DNA of 59,700 bases from Actinomadura soli (GTDB taxonomy: Bacteria > Actinomycetota > Actinomycetes > Streptosporangiales > Streptosporangiaceae). Shown in pieces: positions 38,307 to 50,950 of the stretch. The stretch's first letter is position 1; every line of letters starts with the position of its first letter. The stretch spans positions 1 to 59,700 of the forward strand of contig NZ_VCKW01000011.1 of assembly GCF_005889715.1 (NCBI RefSeq), read 5' to 3'. The notes beneath the pieces are model-generated. The model was not told where the DNA came from, searched no databases, and was given only the letters and a program-made list of their open reading frames with translations. The position numbers and the translations under genes were made by a program.

Positions 38307-39980
38307 ATGACCACAGCGCATACTCGAGAGCGGGCGGACGCCCATGCCCCGCATGGGCCGTCGCGCCGGTCCCCAGGCCCCACGTCCCCCGCCTCCTGGA
38401 GGAAGTGGGCGAACCCGCGCCACCCGGTGGTCGCGGCCACGGTCGCGGCGGCCGTGCTCCACCTGGTGTGGGCGCTGTTCCTGGCGACCGAGGGAGGCGA
38501 CCTCGCCGCCCAGGCCGCCTGGACGGACTTCGCCTGGAAGCACCCGACCTCGGCCTACAGCTTCGCCTGGTACGGCGGGATGCACCCCGCCTCCTACAGC
38601 GTCATGTCGCCGTACCTGATGGCCCTCTTCGGCATCCGCACGGTCGCCGTCGTGTCCGGCACGCTCTCCGCCGCCCTGGCGGCGTACCTGCTGCGGCGCT
38701 TCAAGGCGCCCGTGGCCCTGCCCGCGTCCCTCTGGGCCGCGTTCGCCATCTCGTGCAACTCCGCGTCCGGGCGGGTCACGTTCGGCCTCGGCTTCACGTT
38801 CGCGCTCATGGCGACGATCGTGGCGTTCACGCCTCGCGGCACGCCCGCCCTGCGCGCGGCGGGGATGGTGGGCCTCGGCCTGCTGTCCACGCTCGCGAGC
38901 CCCGTCGCGGGCCTTTTCCTCATGGTGCTGGCCGCCGCGCTGTTCCTCACCGGTCGCCGCCGCGCCGGGCTCTGCATCGCCGCCGGCCCTCCCGTCGTGG
39001 TCGGGACGACGAGCCTGCTGTTCCCGTTCAGCGGCGTCCAGCCGATCTCGGTCAGCGCCATCGTGCTGCCCACCCTGGCCAGCGTCATCGCCATCCTGCT
39101 GTGCGCGCCGCGCGGCTGGCGGCTCGTCCGCGTCGGCGCCGGCGTGTACCTGGCGGGGATCCTGCTGACCTGGCTGATCCCGTCGCCGGTCGGCAGCAAC
39201 GTCGAACGCCTCGCGCTTCTGTTCGGCGGGATGTTCCTGCTGTCCGCCGTGGCGCGCGCGCACGGCCGCGTCCGCATCGCCGTGCTGTCCGCCGCGTTCA
39301 TCGTCACCGCGTCCTGGCAGGTCGTGAAGCCCGTCGACGACCTGATCCACACCGAGCCCGCGGCGACCGCCGCCGGGAACGCCAGCGGCCTCATCGCCGA
39401 GCTGAAGGCCGTCGGCGCGGAGGACGCCCGCATCGAGGTCGTCCCGCTGCGGTCCCACTGGGAGTCGTCCGGGCTGAGCCGTCATTTCGTCCTCGCGCGC
39501 GGCTGGAACCGCCAGGTCGACGCGGAACGCCATGAGCTCTTCTACAAGGAGGGCGCCCTGACGGCCGGCTCCTACCGCGACTGGCTGCACGAGTGGGCGG
39601 TGCAGTACGTCGTCCTGCCCAAGCAGGAGACGGACTGGTCCGCCCGGGACGAGGCCGCCCTCGTCGATGGCGGCCAGCCGTACCTGACGGAGATCTGGCG
39701 CGACGAGCACTGGCGCCTGTTCCGCGTGCTGCGTTCGACGCCTCTGGTCGACCGCCCGGCGTCCGTCAGCGAGCTGGACTCCGGGCGGCTCGTCATCGAC
39801 ATGCCGTCCAGCGGGACCGTCCTCGTGCGCGTCTCCTGGTCGCCGTGGCTCAGGGTGTCGGGCGGGAACGCCTGCCTGGCGCGCGCGGGCGACTTCGTCC
39901 GGATGAAGGCGGACAGGCCCGGCCGCTACACCATCGCGGCCCGCTACAGCGTCCGCCGCGGCGGGCACTGCGAATCCTGA
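38307..39980 (+). CDS. Polytopic membrane protein, GT-C-like, function unknown
   Basis: About 557 residues, with a hydrophobic core of roughly ten membrane segments (residues ~50-360) and a soluble C-terminal domain of about 200 residues. The early extracytoplasmic loop HPTSAYSFAWYGGMHPASYS resembles GT-C-type glycosyltransferases and related actinobacterial membrane proteins. The C-terminal part includes LHEWAVQYVVLPKQETDW and a beta-rich end. I used the ATG at 38307; a TTG at 38250 and a GTG at 38298 are also in frame. It is the only plus-strand gene between priA and metK and faces a strong hairpin terminator. Confidence 0.75.
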   Translation: MTTAHTRERADAHAPHGPSRRSPGPTSPASWRKWANPRHPVVAATVAAAVLHLVWALFLATEGGDLAAQAAWTDFAWKHPTSAYSFAWYGGMHPASYSVMSPYLMALFGIRTVAVVSGTLSAALAAYLLRRFKAPVALPASLWAAFAISCNSASGRVTFGLGFTFALMATIVAFTPRGTPALRAAGMVGLGLLSTLASPVAGLFLMVLAAALFLTGRRRAGLCIAAGPPVVVGTTSLLFPFSGVQPISVSAIVLPTLASVIAILLCAPRGWRLVRVGAGVYLAGILLTWLIPSPVGSNVERLALLFGGMFLLSAVARAHGRVRIAVLSAAFIVTASWQVVKPVDDLIHTEPAATAAGNASGLIAELKAVGAEDARIEVVPLRSHWESSGLSRHFVLARGWNRQVDAERHELFYKEGALTAGSYRDWLHEWAVQYVVLPKQETDWSARDEAALVDGGQPYLTEIWRDEHWRLFRVLRSTPLVDRPASVSELDSGRLVIDMPSSGTVLVRVSWSPWLRVSGGNACLARAGDFVRMKADRPGRYTIAARYSVRRGGHCES

Positions 39981-40002
39981 CGCTCCCGTAGACCGCACAA
40001 AG

Positions 40003-40035
40003 AAGGCCCTGGGGACGCAGGGTCCCCAGGGCCTT
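40003..40035. terminator. Strong bidirectional terminator hairpin
   Basis: A perfect 14-bp stem (40003-40016 AAGGCCCTGGGGAC with 40022-40035) and a five-base loop lie between the convergent membrane-protein and metK genes. AAAG before and CTT after give modest A/T flanks on both strands. Confidence 0.85.
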
Positions 40036-40050
40036 CCGTCGTCGTACGGG

Positions 40051-41256
40051 TTACAGACCGGCGGCGGAGGCGAGGGCCTTGGCGCGGTCGGTCGACTCCC
40101 AGGAGAAGTCGGGCTCCTCGCGGCCGAAGTGCCCGTAGGCGGCCGTCTGCTGGTAGATCGGGCGGAGCAGGTCGAGGTCGCGGACGATCGCGGCCGGACG
40201 CAGGTCGAACACGTCCGCGATCGCCTTCTCGATCGCCTCGGGGGCGACCTTCTCGGTGCCGAACGTCTCCACGAACACGCCGACCGGGTGCGCCTTGCCG
40301 ATCGCGTAGGCGACCTGGACCTCGGCGCGGTCGGCGAGCTGCGCCGCGACGATGTTCTTGGCGACCCACCGCATCGCGTACGCGGCGGACCGGTCGACCT
40401 TGGACGGGTCCTTGCCGGAGAACGCGCCGCCGCCGTGCCGGGCCATCCCGCCGTAGGTGTCCACGATGATCTTGCGGCCGGTGAGGCCGGCGTCGCCCAT
40501 CGGGCCGCCGATCTCGAAGCGGCCGGTGGGGTTGACCAGCAGCCGGTACCCGTCGGTGTCGAGGTCGAACCCGGCCAGCACCGGGTCGACGACGTGCTCC
40601 TTGACGTCCGGGGTCAGCAGCTCCTTCAGGTCGATGTCCGGGGCGTGCTGGCTGGACACGACGACGGTGTCGAGGCGGACGCCGCGGTCGCCGTCGTACT
40701 CGATGGTGACCTGCGTCTTGCCGTCGGGGCGCAGGTAGGGGACGTCGCCGTTCTTGCGGACCGCCGACAGCCGCTGCGCCAGCCGGTGCGCCAGCGTGAT
40801 CGGCAGCGGCATCAGCTCGGGCGTCTCGTTGGTGGCGTAGCCGAACATCAGGCCCTGGTCGCCGGCGCCCTGCCGGTCCAGGTCGTCGCCCCGCTTGTCG
40901 CGGTCGTCGCCGTCGCGGGTCTCGTAGGCGTCGTCGACGCCCTGCGCGATGTCGGGCGACTGCGCGCCGATGGACACCGACACGCCGCAGGAGTGGCCGT
41001 CGAAGCCCTTCTTGGACGAGTCGTAGCCGATCTCCAGGATCTTCTCCCGGATCACGCCCGGGATGTCCACATAGGTCTCGGTGGTGACCTCACCGGCCAC
41101 ATGCACCTGACCGGTCGTGATCATCGTCTCGACGGCGACCCGGCTCTTCGGGTCGTCCTTCAGCATCGAGTCGAGGATCGCGTCGCTGATCTGGTCCGCG
41201 ATCTTGTCCGGATGTCCTTCGGTGACGGACTCCGAGGTGAACAGGCGGCGAGACAC
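40051..41256 (-). CDS. metK: S-adenosylmethionine synthetase
   Basis: A 401-residue enzyme making SAM from methionine and ATP. Signatures are [20 protein letters not shown] (His of the ATP site), [16 protein letters not shown] (near residue 130) and [19 protein letters not shown] (phosphate loop). The upstream sequence has AAGGAG before the start and a TAGACT -10-like hexamer (minus strand, 41359-41364) about 100 bases upstream. I saw no SAM riboswitch fold in the leader, only a short G/C hairpin. Confidence 0.97.
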   Translation of the reverse strand: MSRRLFTSESVTEGHPDKIADQISDAILDSMLKDDPKSRVAVETMITTGQVHVAGEVTTETYVDIPGVIREKILEIGYDSSKKGFDGHSCGVSVSIGAQSPDIAQGVDDAYETRDGDDRDKRGDDLDRQGAGDQGLMFGYATNETPELMPLPITLAHRLAQRLSAVRKNGDVPYLRPDGKTQVTIEYDGDRGVRLDTVVVSSQHAPDIDLKELLTPDVKEHVVDPVLAGFDLDTDGYRLLVNPTGRFEIGGPMGDAGLTGRKIIVDTYGGMARHGGGAFSGKDPSKVDRSAAYAMRWVAKNIVAAQLADRAEVQVAYAIGKAHPVGVFVETFGTEKVAPEAIEKAIADVFDLRPAAIVRDLDLLRPIYQQTAAYGHFGREEPDFSWESTDRAKALASAAGL

Positions 41257-41446
41257 GTACGTGCACTCCTTGCAGCGGCTGCTGACTGACGTCGCAGAAC
41301 GGATATGTCTTCAGATTCGATGGGGAAGGCCCCCTACCCCACAGGTACTAGGGCCGAAGTCTAGCGGGATCGTCGCCCGGCGGATCTCGAAACGTGCTCG
41401 TTAACGGCTGGATCGCCTGGTCCGACCGGGCTGGACGCCCTAGGCG

Positions 41447-41469
41447 GGCGCCCTGGCCGGGCGGGCGCC
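41447..41469 (-). terminator. GC hairpin directly after coaBC
   Basis: GGCGCCC (41447-41453) pairs with GGGCGCC (41463-41469) across a nine-base loop, just past the coaBC stop at 41471. No T-tract follows. It may partially terminate coaBC transcripts before the metK leader. Confidence 0.45.
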
Positions 41470-41470
41470 G

Positions 41471-42691
41471 TCAATCGGGCGACAGGGGTTCGAGGCGGGC
41501 CGCGACGAGATCCCAGACGATCTCGGCGAGTGCCTCCTTGGGGCCGCGGGGCACCTCGGTCGCGGAGCCGTCCGCGCCGAGGACGACGGCCGCGTTGTCG
41601 GGCCGTCCGAAGGTCATCTCCTCGCCGACCTGGTTGACGACGAGCAGATCGCTGCGCTTGCGGGCGAGCTTGGCGCGGCCGTTCGCGAGCACGTCGTCGG
41701 TCTCGGCCGCGAAACCGACGATCACCTGGCCGGGACGGCGGGTCTCGCCGAGCTCGGCCAGGATGTCGGGGTTCTTGACGAGGCGGATCGGCTCGGGCTC
41801 CGCCCCGTCCGCCTTCTTGATCTTCGAGCCGTGGTAGCCGGCGGGGCGGAAGTCGGCGACGGCGGCGGCCATGACGACCGCGTCGGCGTCGCCCGCGGCC
41901 GACAGGACGGCCTTGCGCATCTCCTCGGCCGACCCGGTGGCGACGACGTCGGCGCCCGCCGGGTCGGGCAGGGCGACGTTGGCGGCCACGAGCGTCACCC
42001 GCGCGCCGCGGGCCACGGCCGTCCTGGCGAGCGCGTAGCCCTGCAGGCCGGACGAGCGGTTCCCGATGAAGCGGACGGGGTCGATCGCCTCCCGGGTGCC
42101 GCCCGCGGAGACGACGACGTGCCGTCCGGCGAGGTCGCGGCCGGCGGCGCCGCGGGCCAGGACGTGCCGGGCGACCTCGAACAGCTCGGCCGGGTCGGGC
42201 AGCCGGCCGGGGCCGGTGTCCGTGCCGGTGAGCCGCCCGGACGCCGGCTCGATCACGACGGCGCCGCGGGCCCGCAGCGTCGCGACGTTCGCGCGGGTCG
42301 CCGGGTGCTCCCACATCTCGGTGTGCATCGCGGGCGCGAACACGACCGGGCACCGCGCGGTGAGCAGGGTGGTGGTGAGCAGGTCGTCCGCCAGCCCCTG
42401 CGCGGCCCGGGCGAGCAGGTCGGCGGTGGCGGGCGCGACGAAGACCAGGTCGGCGGACTGCCCGAGCCGGACGTGCGGCACGCCCGCGACGCCGTCCCAC
42501 ACGCTGGAGGAGACCGGGCGGCCGGACAGGGCGGCCCAGGTCGGCTCGCCGACGAAGCGGAGCGCGTCCTCGGTCGGGACCACGGTGACGTCGTGGCCCG
42601 ACTCGGTGAGCCGCCGGAGCAGCTCGCACGCCTTGTAGGCGGCGATGCCGGCGCTCACGCCCAGGACGACGCGCGGCTTTGGGGAGGTCAT
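41471..42691 (-). CDS. coaBC: Bifunctional phosphopantothenoylcysteine decarboxylase/synthase
   Basis: A 406-residue fusion for coenzyme A synthesis. The flavin-dependent CoaC domain (residues ~1-180) has VLGVSAGIAAYKACELLRRL, the conserved APAMHTEMWEHPATRAN (PxMxxxMW type) and PASGRLTGTDTGPGRLPDP. The CoaB domain has VVSAGGTREAIDPVRFIGNR, SSGLQG, AAAVADFRP and KIKK, typical of phosphopantothenate-cysteine ligase. Good length; no anomalies. Confidence 0.96.
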   Translation of the reverse strand: MTSPKPRVVLGVSAGIAAYKACELLRRLTESGHDVTVVPTEDALRFVGEPTWAALSGRPVSSSVWDGVAGVPHVRLGQSADLVFVAPATADLLARAAQGLADDLLTTTLLTARCPVVFAPAMHTEMWEHPATRANVATLRARGAVVIEPASGRLTGTDTGPGRLPDPAELFEVARHVLARGAAGRDLAGRHVVVSAGGTREAIDPVRFIGNRSSGLQGYALARTAVARGARVTLVAANVALPDPAGADVVATGSAEEMRKAVLSAAGDADAVVMAAAVADFRPAGYHGSKIKKADGAEPEPIRLVKNPDILAELGETRRPGQVIVGFAAETDDVLANGRAKLARKRSDLLVVNQVGEEMTFGRPDNAAVVLGADGSATEVPRGPKEALAEIVWDLVAARLEPLSPD

Positions 42692-42772
42692 GCGGTCACT
42701 GTCGCATCAGGCGCCGGACGCGGGCGCACCGGGGTCGCCGGGGGCGGGGCCGGTGGGCCCGTTCGCGGGCGC

Positions 42773-43027
42773 TCAGCCCTCGATGGGCTCGGCGTTCAGG
42801 AGTCCTTCGCGCGTCTCCCGCAGGGCGATCGACAGCGGCTTCTCCTGGACCTGCGTCTCGACGAGCGGGCCGACGTACTCCAGCAGGCCCTCGCCCAGCT
42901 GGGCGTAGTAGGCGTTGATCTGCCGTGCGCGCTTGGCCGCGATGCTCACGAGACCGTACTTGGTGTCGACGACCTCGAGGAGCTCGTCGATCGACGGGTT
43001 GGTGATGCCCTCACTGCTGGCTGCCAC
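42773..43027 (-). CDS. rpoZ: RNA polymerase omega subunit
   Basis: An 84-residue omega subunit with [20 protein letters not shown] and the conserved [15 protein letters not shown] helix. It stabilises the beta-prime subunit in RNA polymerase. It lies between gmk and coaBC, as in most actinobacteria. The 81-base gap to coaBC is very G-rich and shows no gene. Confidence 0.96.
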   Translation of the reverse strand: MAASSEGITNPSIDELLEVVDTKYGLVSIAAKRARQINAYYAQLGEGLLEYVGPLVETQVQEKPLSIALRETREGLLNAEPIEG

Positions 43028-43052
43028 TCGGTGGCCTTCCGATAGGTCGCGA

Positions 43053-43661
43053 CTAGTGAACAGCCATCAAGACTAGCAGCTCCTCGCACACGTCCTGGAC
43101 GGACGTGTTGACGAGCGTGAGGTCGAACTCCTTCTCGGCGGCGAGCTCGACGCGGGCGGCGTCGAGGCGACGCTGGATCACCTCGGGCGGCTCGGTGCCG
43201 CGTCCGGTGAGCCGGCGGACGAGCTCCTCCCAGCTGGGCGGAGCGAGGAACACCAGGCGGGCCTCGGGCATGGACCGGCGGACCTGCCGGGCGCCCTGCA
43301 GGTCGATCTCCAGGAGCACCGGCTCGCCGCGGGCGAGCCGCTCCTCGACGGGCCGGCGCGGGGTCCCATAGCGGTTTCCCGCGAACTCGGCCCATTCGAG
43401 GAGCTCCCCTTCGGCGACGAGCCGGTCGAAACCGGCGTCGTCGACGAAGAAGTACTGCACACCGTGGGTTTCACCCGGCCGGGGGGACCGGGTGGTCACC
43501 GAGACCGACAGCCACACCTGGGGGTGCGATCGCCGGATCTCGGCGACGACCGTGCTCTTGCCGACGCCCGACGGCCCCGACAGGACCGTCAGCCGCCGCG
43601 CGAGCGGGTCATGCGATTCATGCGATTCGGAGCCTTCCGGCGCCTGGCCGACCGTTCTCAT
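43053..43661 (-). CDS. gmk: Guanylate kinase
   Basis: A 202-residue kinase converting GMP to GDP. P-loop [16 protein letters not shown] (residues ~28-43), the GMP-binding [20 protein letters not shown] and the lid region [16 protein letters not shown] are clear. The first ~20 residues are a variable extension rich in Ser, Glu and His; an internal start is possible. Confidence 0.96.
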   Translation of the reverse strand: MRTVGQAPEGSESHESHDPLARRLTVLSGPSGVGKSTVVAEIRRSHPQVWLSVSVTTRSPRPGETHGVQYFFVDDAGFDRLVAEGELLEWAEFAGNRYGTPRRPVEERLARGEPVLLEIDLQGARQVRRSMPEARLVFLAPPSWEELVRRLTGRGTEPPEVIQRRLDAARVELAAEKEFDLTLVNTSVQDVCEELLVLMAVH

Positions 43662-43774
43662 CCGGCCTGCCCGCGGAGGCGTGGCCTGCGCGGGCCTGCC
43701 GAGGACGGGAAGCGGTCGGCGGGGGCACCGGGGTCGGACGGGATGGAGCCGGATCCGGGTAGCCCCGGCCCGGC

Positions 43775-43795
43775 CGCGGCGGTCAGACCGCCGCG
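43775..43795 (-). terminator. Palindromic hairpin after mihF
   Basis: CGCGGCGGTC, a single A, then GACCGCCGCG is a perfect 21-base palindrome 20-40 bases downstream of the mihF stop. It may attenuate transcription into gmk. Confidence 0.45.
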
Positions 43796-43814
43796 CCCGC
43801 CCGTGAGTCGTGCG

Positions 43815-44141
43815 TCAGCGGTTCGCACTTCCGCCGAACTCACGCTCCAGGGACGCGCGCTGGTTGGCACCGAGGCCCCGCACACGGCGGGACTCGGCGA
43901 TTCCCAGACGCTCCATGATCTGCTTCGCACGGACCTTGCCCACACCGGGCAGCGATTCCAAGAGGGCCGACACCTTCATCTTTCCGATGACGTCGTCGGA
44001 CTGACCCTCTTTGAGAACCTCGGCGAGCGAGGTTCCCCCGTGCTTGAGCCGATTCTTAACCTCGGCCCGCTCCTTGCGAGCCTTGGCAGCCTTCTCCAAG
44101 GCTGCGGCGCGCTGTTCGGGGGTTAGGGGCGGAAGAGCCAC
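43815..44141 (-). CDS. mihF: Actinobacterial integration host factor mIHF
   Basis: A 108-residue protein with the family core ALEKAAKARKERAEVKNRLK, KVSALLESLPGVGKVRAKQI (helix-two-turn-helix/S13-like DNA-binding part, residues ~55-75) and MERLGIAESRRVRGLG. It binds and bends DNA as a nucleoid protein; homologues are essential in mycobacteria and act in Streptomyces development. It lies between pyrF and gmk, the usual actinobacterial position. Confidence 0.96.
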   Translation of the reverse strand: MALPPLTPEQRAAALEKAAKARKERAEVKNRLKHGGTSLAEVLKEGQSDDVIGKMKVSALLESLPGVGKVRAKQIMERLGIAESRRVRGLGANQRASLEREFGGSANR

Positions 44142-44920
44142 GCCGGGTCACCTCAGGTTTCCACTCGACGGAGTCGGACGGGTTGGGAAACTAGCGAGTT
44201 CACCGCCCATTAGGCAACGTGAAGTGCCGTTTAGCCCGCCATAAATTCACGAAAATCACTCATCGGAGTGTCCTGAATACAGAGTGTACACAACTCGGGC
44301 CCCTTGGCGGCACATCCCCCCGCCTTGCTGGGACTTTCGCATGATCGTGAAAATCCCCCCTTTCTGACCCCATATGCGGCATCCGGTACCGATTTTCCGG
44401 GGCCGTCCGGGCCCCGCCGGGGCGTCCCGGGGCGCGCCGCCCGGCCGTCCGGAGGCCCGGCCGGGCCGGGCGCGGGCGCCTCCTGTGAGGTCCCCCACAA
44501 CCGATCCCGACCGAGTGACGCTCGTCACGCCGCGTCGTTCCGCACGTCGCGGCGGCCCCGCAACTGCCATCCTCGACAACGCGCCACCCGCCAAGATCGT
44601 CCTCTTCTCCCGGAGGCACCACCGCCGCACAGCTCCCCCGCCCGCCGCCAGAGCACCCCGCGTCGACGCCGAACTCCGCCCGTCACACCACAGGGCCCCG
44701 TCACATCACCGGCGTCCGCGGGCGTGAATCATCGCTCCGCGTGAACGAAGTTGATCGTTCGGTGCGCTCGGCAATGCCGAATCGCCCGCCCCCGCATTCT
44801 TAATTGCAGTGGTCTCCCTCATTGGTTGTTGCGGGGTTGCGGTGATGGCTGATGTTGTCGTGAACCAAGCTGACGCCATTTGTGGTCATAGTGGTCATAC
44901 GCGTCCGGACGGCTCCCGGC
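44142..44920. other. 779-base intergenic region between mihF and pyrF
   Basis: No convincing gene on either strand: the open frames are low-complexity Pro/Arg/Gly shadows. It holds a mihF-proximal AT-richer part (44142-44370, with the TGTACA palindrome near 44285), a very G/C-rich middle (44370-44560), and an AT-richer end (44730-44900). That end contains the palindrome TCGGCAATGCCGA (44768-44780) and a tandem duplication of GTGGTCATA (44882-44899). Confidence 0.6.
44189..44217 (-). promoter_or_regulatory. Candidate mihF promoter
   Basis: On the minus strand TTGCCT (44212-44217) and CTAGTT (44189-44194) are separated by 17 bases, about 50 bases upstream of the mihF ATG. Spacing fits the housekeeping sigma factor. 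Only sequence-based. Confidence 0.35.
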
Positions 44921-45610
44921 TCATACGCGTCTTAGGGCGGCGGCTATGGCGGCGGCCGCGGCGCCGGGGTCGGGGGCGCCGGTGATGGGGCGGCCGATCA
45001 CCAGGAGGTCGGCGCCGGCCGCCAGGGCGTCCTCGGGGGTGGCGACGCGGGCCTGGTCCTGGTTGGCCGCGCCCGCGGGCCGGACGCCCGGCGTGATCAG
45101 CGTGATGCCGGGGCCGACCTCGGCGCGGACGGCGGCGGCCTCCTGCGGCGAGCACACGAGGGCCTGGGCGCCCGCCTCGACGGCCAGGACGGCCAGGCGG
45201 CGGACGGCGTCCGGGGCGGGGCCCGCGAGGCCGAGCGCGGTGAGATCGGCCTCGGAGAGCGACGTCAGCACCGTCACGGCGGCGATCCTGGTGGCGGGGG
45301 CGGCCTCGACGGCGGCGCGGATCATGGCGGGGCCGCCGGCGGCGTGCACGGTCAGGTAGGACGGCTTGAGGCGGGCGACGGCGCGGGCGGCGCCGCGCAC
45401 GGTGGCGGGGATGTCGTGCAGCTTGAGGTCCAGGAAGACCTGGACGCGGCTGGCGCCCCGGACGCTGGCGACGACGTCCGGCCCGTACCGCAGGTAGAGC
45501 TCCAGGCCCACCTTGACGGTGGAGACGTGCGGGGTGACCAGGGTGGCCCAGCGCGCGGCCGTCTCCAGGTCGGGCGCGTCCAGCGCGACGGCGATGGGGG
45601 CGGCGGTCAC
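44921..45610 (-). CDS. pyrF: Orotidine-5'-phosphate decarboxylase
   Basis: A 229-residue decarboxylase, last step to [22 protein letters not shown] begins the barrel; [20 protein letters not shown] holds the catalytic Asp/Lys network (DxKxxDIP, near residues 60-70); [11 protein letters not shown] and [15 protein letters not shown] bind phosphate. The GTG start overlaps the pyrD stop (GTGA). It closes the pyr operon. Confidence 0.95.
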   Translation of the reverse strand: MTAAPIAVALDAPDLETAARWATLVTPHVSTVKVGLELYLRYGPDVVASVRGASRVQVFLDLKLHDIPATVRGAARAVARLKPSYLTVHAAGGPAMIRAAVEAAPATRIAAVTVLTSLSEADLTALGLAGPAPDAVRRLAVLAVEAGAQALVCSPQEAAAVRAEVGPGITLITPGVRPAGAANQDQARVATPEDALAAGADLLVIGRPITGAPDPGAAAAAIAAALRRV

Positions 45611-46587
45611 AGCTTCTCCTTCTCGGGCTCCTCGGGGCGCACCTGCGGCGGGACGTACCCGGCGGGCTTGTGCGCGAGGCCGACGGCGTCGGCGAGACGG
45701 CCGACACGGCGGGCCACCAGGGCCTCTTCCAGCTCGCGCAGGATGCGCGGGGCCGCCGTGGGGTCGTGGAAGACGGCGCTGCCGACGGCGACGGCGGAGG
45801 CGCCGGCGAGGATGAACTCCAGCGCGTCCAGGCCGGTGGCGACGCCGCCGACGCCGATGATCGGCGTGCCGGGCAGCGCGGCGTGCACCTGGTAGACGCA
45901 GCGGACCGCGACGGGCCGGACGGCGGGCCCGGACAGGCCGCCCGACACGCCGGTGAGGGCGGGCCGGAGGGTGCCGGTGTCGATCGCCATGGCCTCCATG
46001 GTGTTGATCAGGGTGAGGCCGTCGGCGCCCGCGTCGACGCAGGCCAGCGCGATGGTGACGATGTCGGTCACGTCGGGGGCGAGCTTGGCGAAGACGGGCG
46101 TGCCGGGCCGGGCATGGGCCCGGACGGCGCGGACGACGGACGCCGCGGCGGACGGGTGCCAGCCGAACATGCGGCCGCGGTCCTCGACGTTCGGGCAGGC
46201 GATGTTGACCTCGATGGCGGCGACGCCCGGGACGTCGCGGAGGCGGCGCGCGAGATCGCCGTACTCGTCGACGCTGTTGCCGGCGACGGACACGATCGTG
46301 CGGACGTCCTGCTCGATGAGCCACGGAAGCTCGTGTTCCAGGAAAGTCTCCACACCGGGCCCCGGTAGGCCCATTGCGGTCAGCAAACCGGAGGGGGTTT
46401 CGGTCACGCGAGGAGTGGGGCGTCCTGCGCGCGCTTGGGGCATCACGGAGGTGGTGACGAACGCTCCCAGACGGGCGAGATCGAAGAACTGGGCGAGTTC
46501 GCGTCCCGTCCCACCGCACCCTGAGGCCGTCAGGACGGGGTTGGGCAGTTCCAGGGGCCCGAGCGTGGTCTTGACCCGGTCGCTCAC
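45607..46587 (-). CDS. pyrD: Dihydroorotate dehydrogenase, class 1B catalytic subunit
   Basis: A 326-residue FMN enzyme oxidising dihydroorotate to orotate. [35 protein letters not shown] (catalytic Cys near residue 138), KLAPDV and [20 protein letters not shown] are class 1B signatures. It follows pyrK, the electron-transfer partner of class 1B enzymes, so NAD is the likely acceptor in place of quinone. GTG start overlapping the pyrK stop. Confidence 0.93.
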   Translation of the reverse strand: MSDRVKTTLGPLELPNPVLTASGCGGTGRELAQFFDLARLGAFVTTSVMPQARAGRPTPRVTETPSGLLTAMGLPGPGVETFLEHELPWLIEQDVRTIVSVAGNSVDEYGDLARRLRDVPGVAAIEVNIACPNVEDRGRMFGWHPSAAASVVRAVRAHARPGTPVFAKLAPDVTDIVTIALACVDAGADGLTLINTMEAMAIDTGTLRPALTGVSGGLSGPAVRPVAVRCVYQVHAALPGTPIIGVGGVATGLDALEFILAGASAVAVGSAVFHDPTAAPRILRELEEALVARRVGRLADAVGLAHKPAGYVPPQVRPEEPEKEKL

Positions 46588-47471
46588 TGGGAGCCCCCCT
46601 CGGAGACGCTCAGGACGCGCGGTGCGCCGAGCGCGTCGAACGGAATCGTGCCGAGGTCGCCCCAGCGGACGAGGTCGCCGCGCAGGACGGGCCCGTCCGC
46701 GCATGCGCGGACCATCCGGGTCACGCCGTCCTCGCCGTGGACGGGGAGGATGCACGTCATGCACACGCCGATGCCGCACGCGCCCGTCCGCTGGAGGAAC
46801 TCCTCGACCGACACCTGGGACGGCAGCCCGAAGTCGGTGGCGACCTGCGTGACCGAGCGGAGCAGGGCGGTGGGGCCGCAGCCGTAGACGACGTCCGCGC
46901 CCGTCTCCTCGATGACGCGGGGCAGGACGTCGCGGACGGTGCCCTTCTCCCCCATCGATCCGTCGTCGGTGGCGACGGTCGCGGAGTCGCCGATGCGCTG
47001 CGCCATGCGGGAGCCGAACACCTGCTTGGCGGACGGCCCGCCCAGCACGAAGTGCACCTGGCAGCCGCGCCGCAGCAGCGTGTCGGCGAGCGCGAACACG
47101 GCCGCGCCGCCGGGACCGCCGCCGACGAGCAGGCAGCTGACGGGATCGCGGGGCAGGCGGAACGGGCGTCCGAGCGGTCCGACGAGGTCGATCTGGTCGC
47201 GGGAGCGGCGTCCGGCGAGCCAGGCGGTGCCGGGCTCGGTGTCGGCGAACACCAGCTCGACGGTGCCGCCGTAGTCGGACTTGACCTCGTGCACCCCGAA
47301 GCAGCGGCGGATCAGCCGGGACGTGTGCTCGCCGCCGACGGCGAGGGCCACGAACTGGCCGGGCCTGAACCGCTCGGCGATGGCGGGGGCCACCAGCGTC
47401 ATCGCGTGGTAGTCCTGCACCTGGCGGACCGTCAGGACCGTCGCCGACGTCTGCACCGGCGTGTCGGACAC
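46584..47471 (-). CDS. pyrK: Dihydroorotate dehydrogenase electron-transfer subunit
   Basis: A 295-residue ferredoxin reductase-type protein. FAD site [14 protein letters not shown] (residues ~38-51), NAD site [17 protein letters not shown] and a C-terminal 2Fe-2S site CGIGVCMTC with a further Cys in VRACADGP. I chose the GTG at 47471, which has GGGAG just upstream and matches usual family length. A GTG at 47555 overlapping the carB stop would add 28 low-complexity residues. Confidence 0.92.
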   Translation of the reverse strand: MSDTPVQTSATVLTVRQVQDYHAMTLVAPAIAERFRPGQFVALAVGGEHTSRLIRRCFGVHEVKSDYGGTVELVFADTEPGTAWLAGRRSRDQIDLVGPLGRPFRLPRDPVSCLLVGGGPGGAAVFALADTLLRRGCQVHFVLGGPSAKQVFGSRMAQRIGDSATVATDDGSMGEKGTVRDVLPRVIEETGADVVYGCGPTALLRSVTQVATDFGLPSQVSVEEFLQRTGACGIGVCMTCILPVHGEDGVTRMVRACADGPVLRGDLVRWGDLGTIPFDALGAPRVLSVSEGGSQ

Positions 47472-47503
47472 CCGTCTCCCTCTCCTCGTCGCGTGCGGGG
47501 GGC

Positions 47504-47535
47504 GGGCGGCGGGCCCTCGTGCGCGCCCGCCGCCC
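47504..47535 (-). other. Hairpin between carB and pyrK
   Basis: GGGCGGCGGGC (47504-47514) pairs perfectly with GCCCGCCGCCC (47525-47535) across a ten-base loop in the 80-base carB-pyrK gap. It could lower readthrough or tune relative amounts of CarB and PyrK. Confidence 0.5.
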
Positions 47536-47551
47536 CGCCCGCCCGGTTCTG

Positions 47552-50949
<3,398 letters not shown>

Positions 50950-50950
<1 letters not shown>

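Noticed and set aside
41318..41345. Fifth copy of the dispersed hairpin repeat upstream of metK
   Set aside because: GGGGAAGGCCCCCTACCCC can fold similarly, but the conserved AGCGAACCGG block and the central YCG are absent.
41257..41470. SAM riboswitch in the metK leader
   Set aside because: The leader has a promoter-like hexamer and a short G/C hairpin but none of the conserved SAM-I, SAM-II or SAM-IV core sequences that I could recognise.
44304..44744. A 146-codon plus-strand frame between mihF and pyrF
   Set aside because: Its composition is Pro/Arg/Ser-rich and it has no ribosome binding site or family signal. It overlaps the mihF upstream region.
46588..46779. Upstream extension of pyrD by about 64 residues
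   Set aside because: The extension overlaps pyrK in another frame and is Arg/Pro-rich. The GTG at 46587 overlaps the pyrK stop and matches family length.
47504..47535. Member of the dispersed repeat family
   Set aside because: The hairpin is simple G/C complementarity without the AGCG-AACCGG and terminal GGAG blocks.
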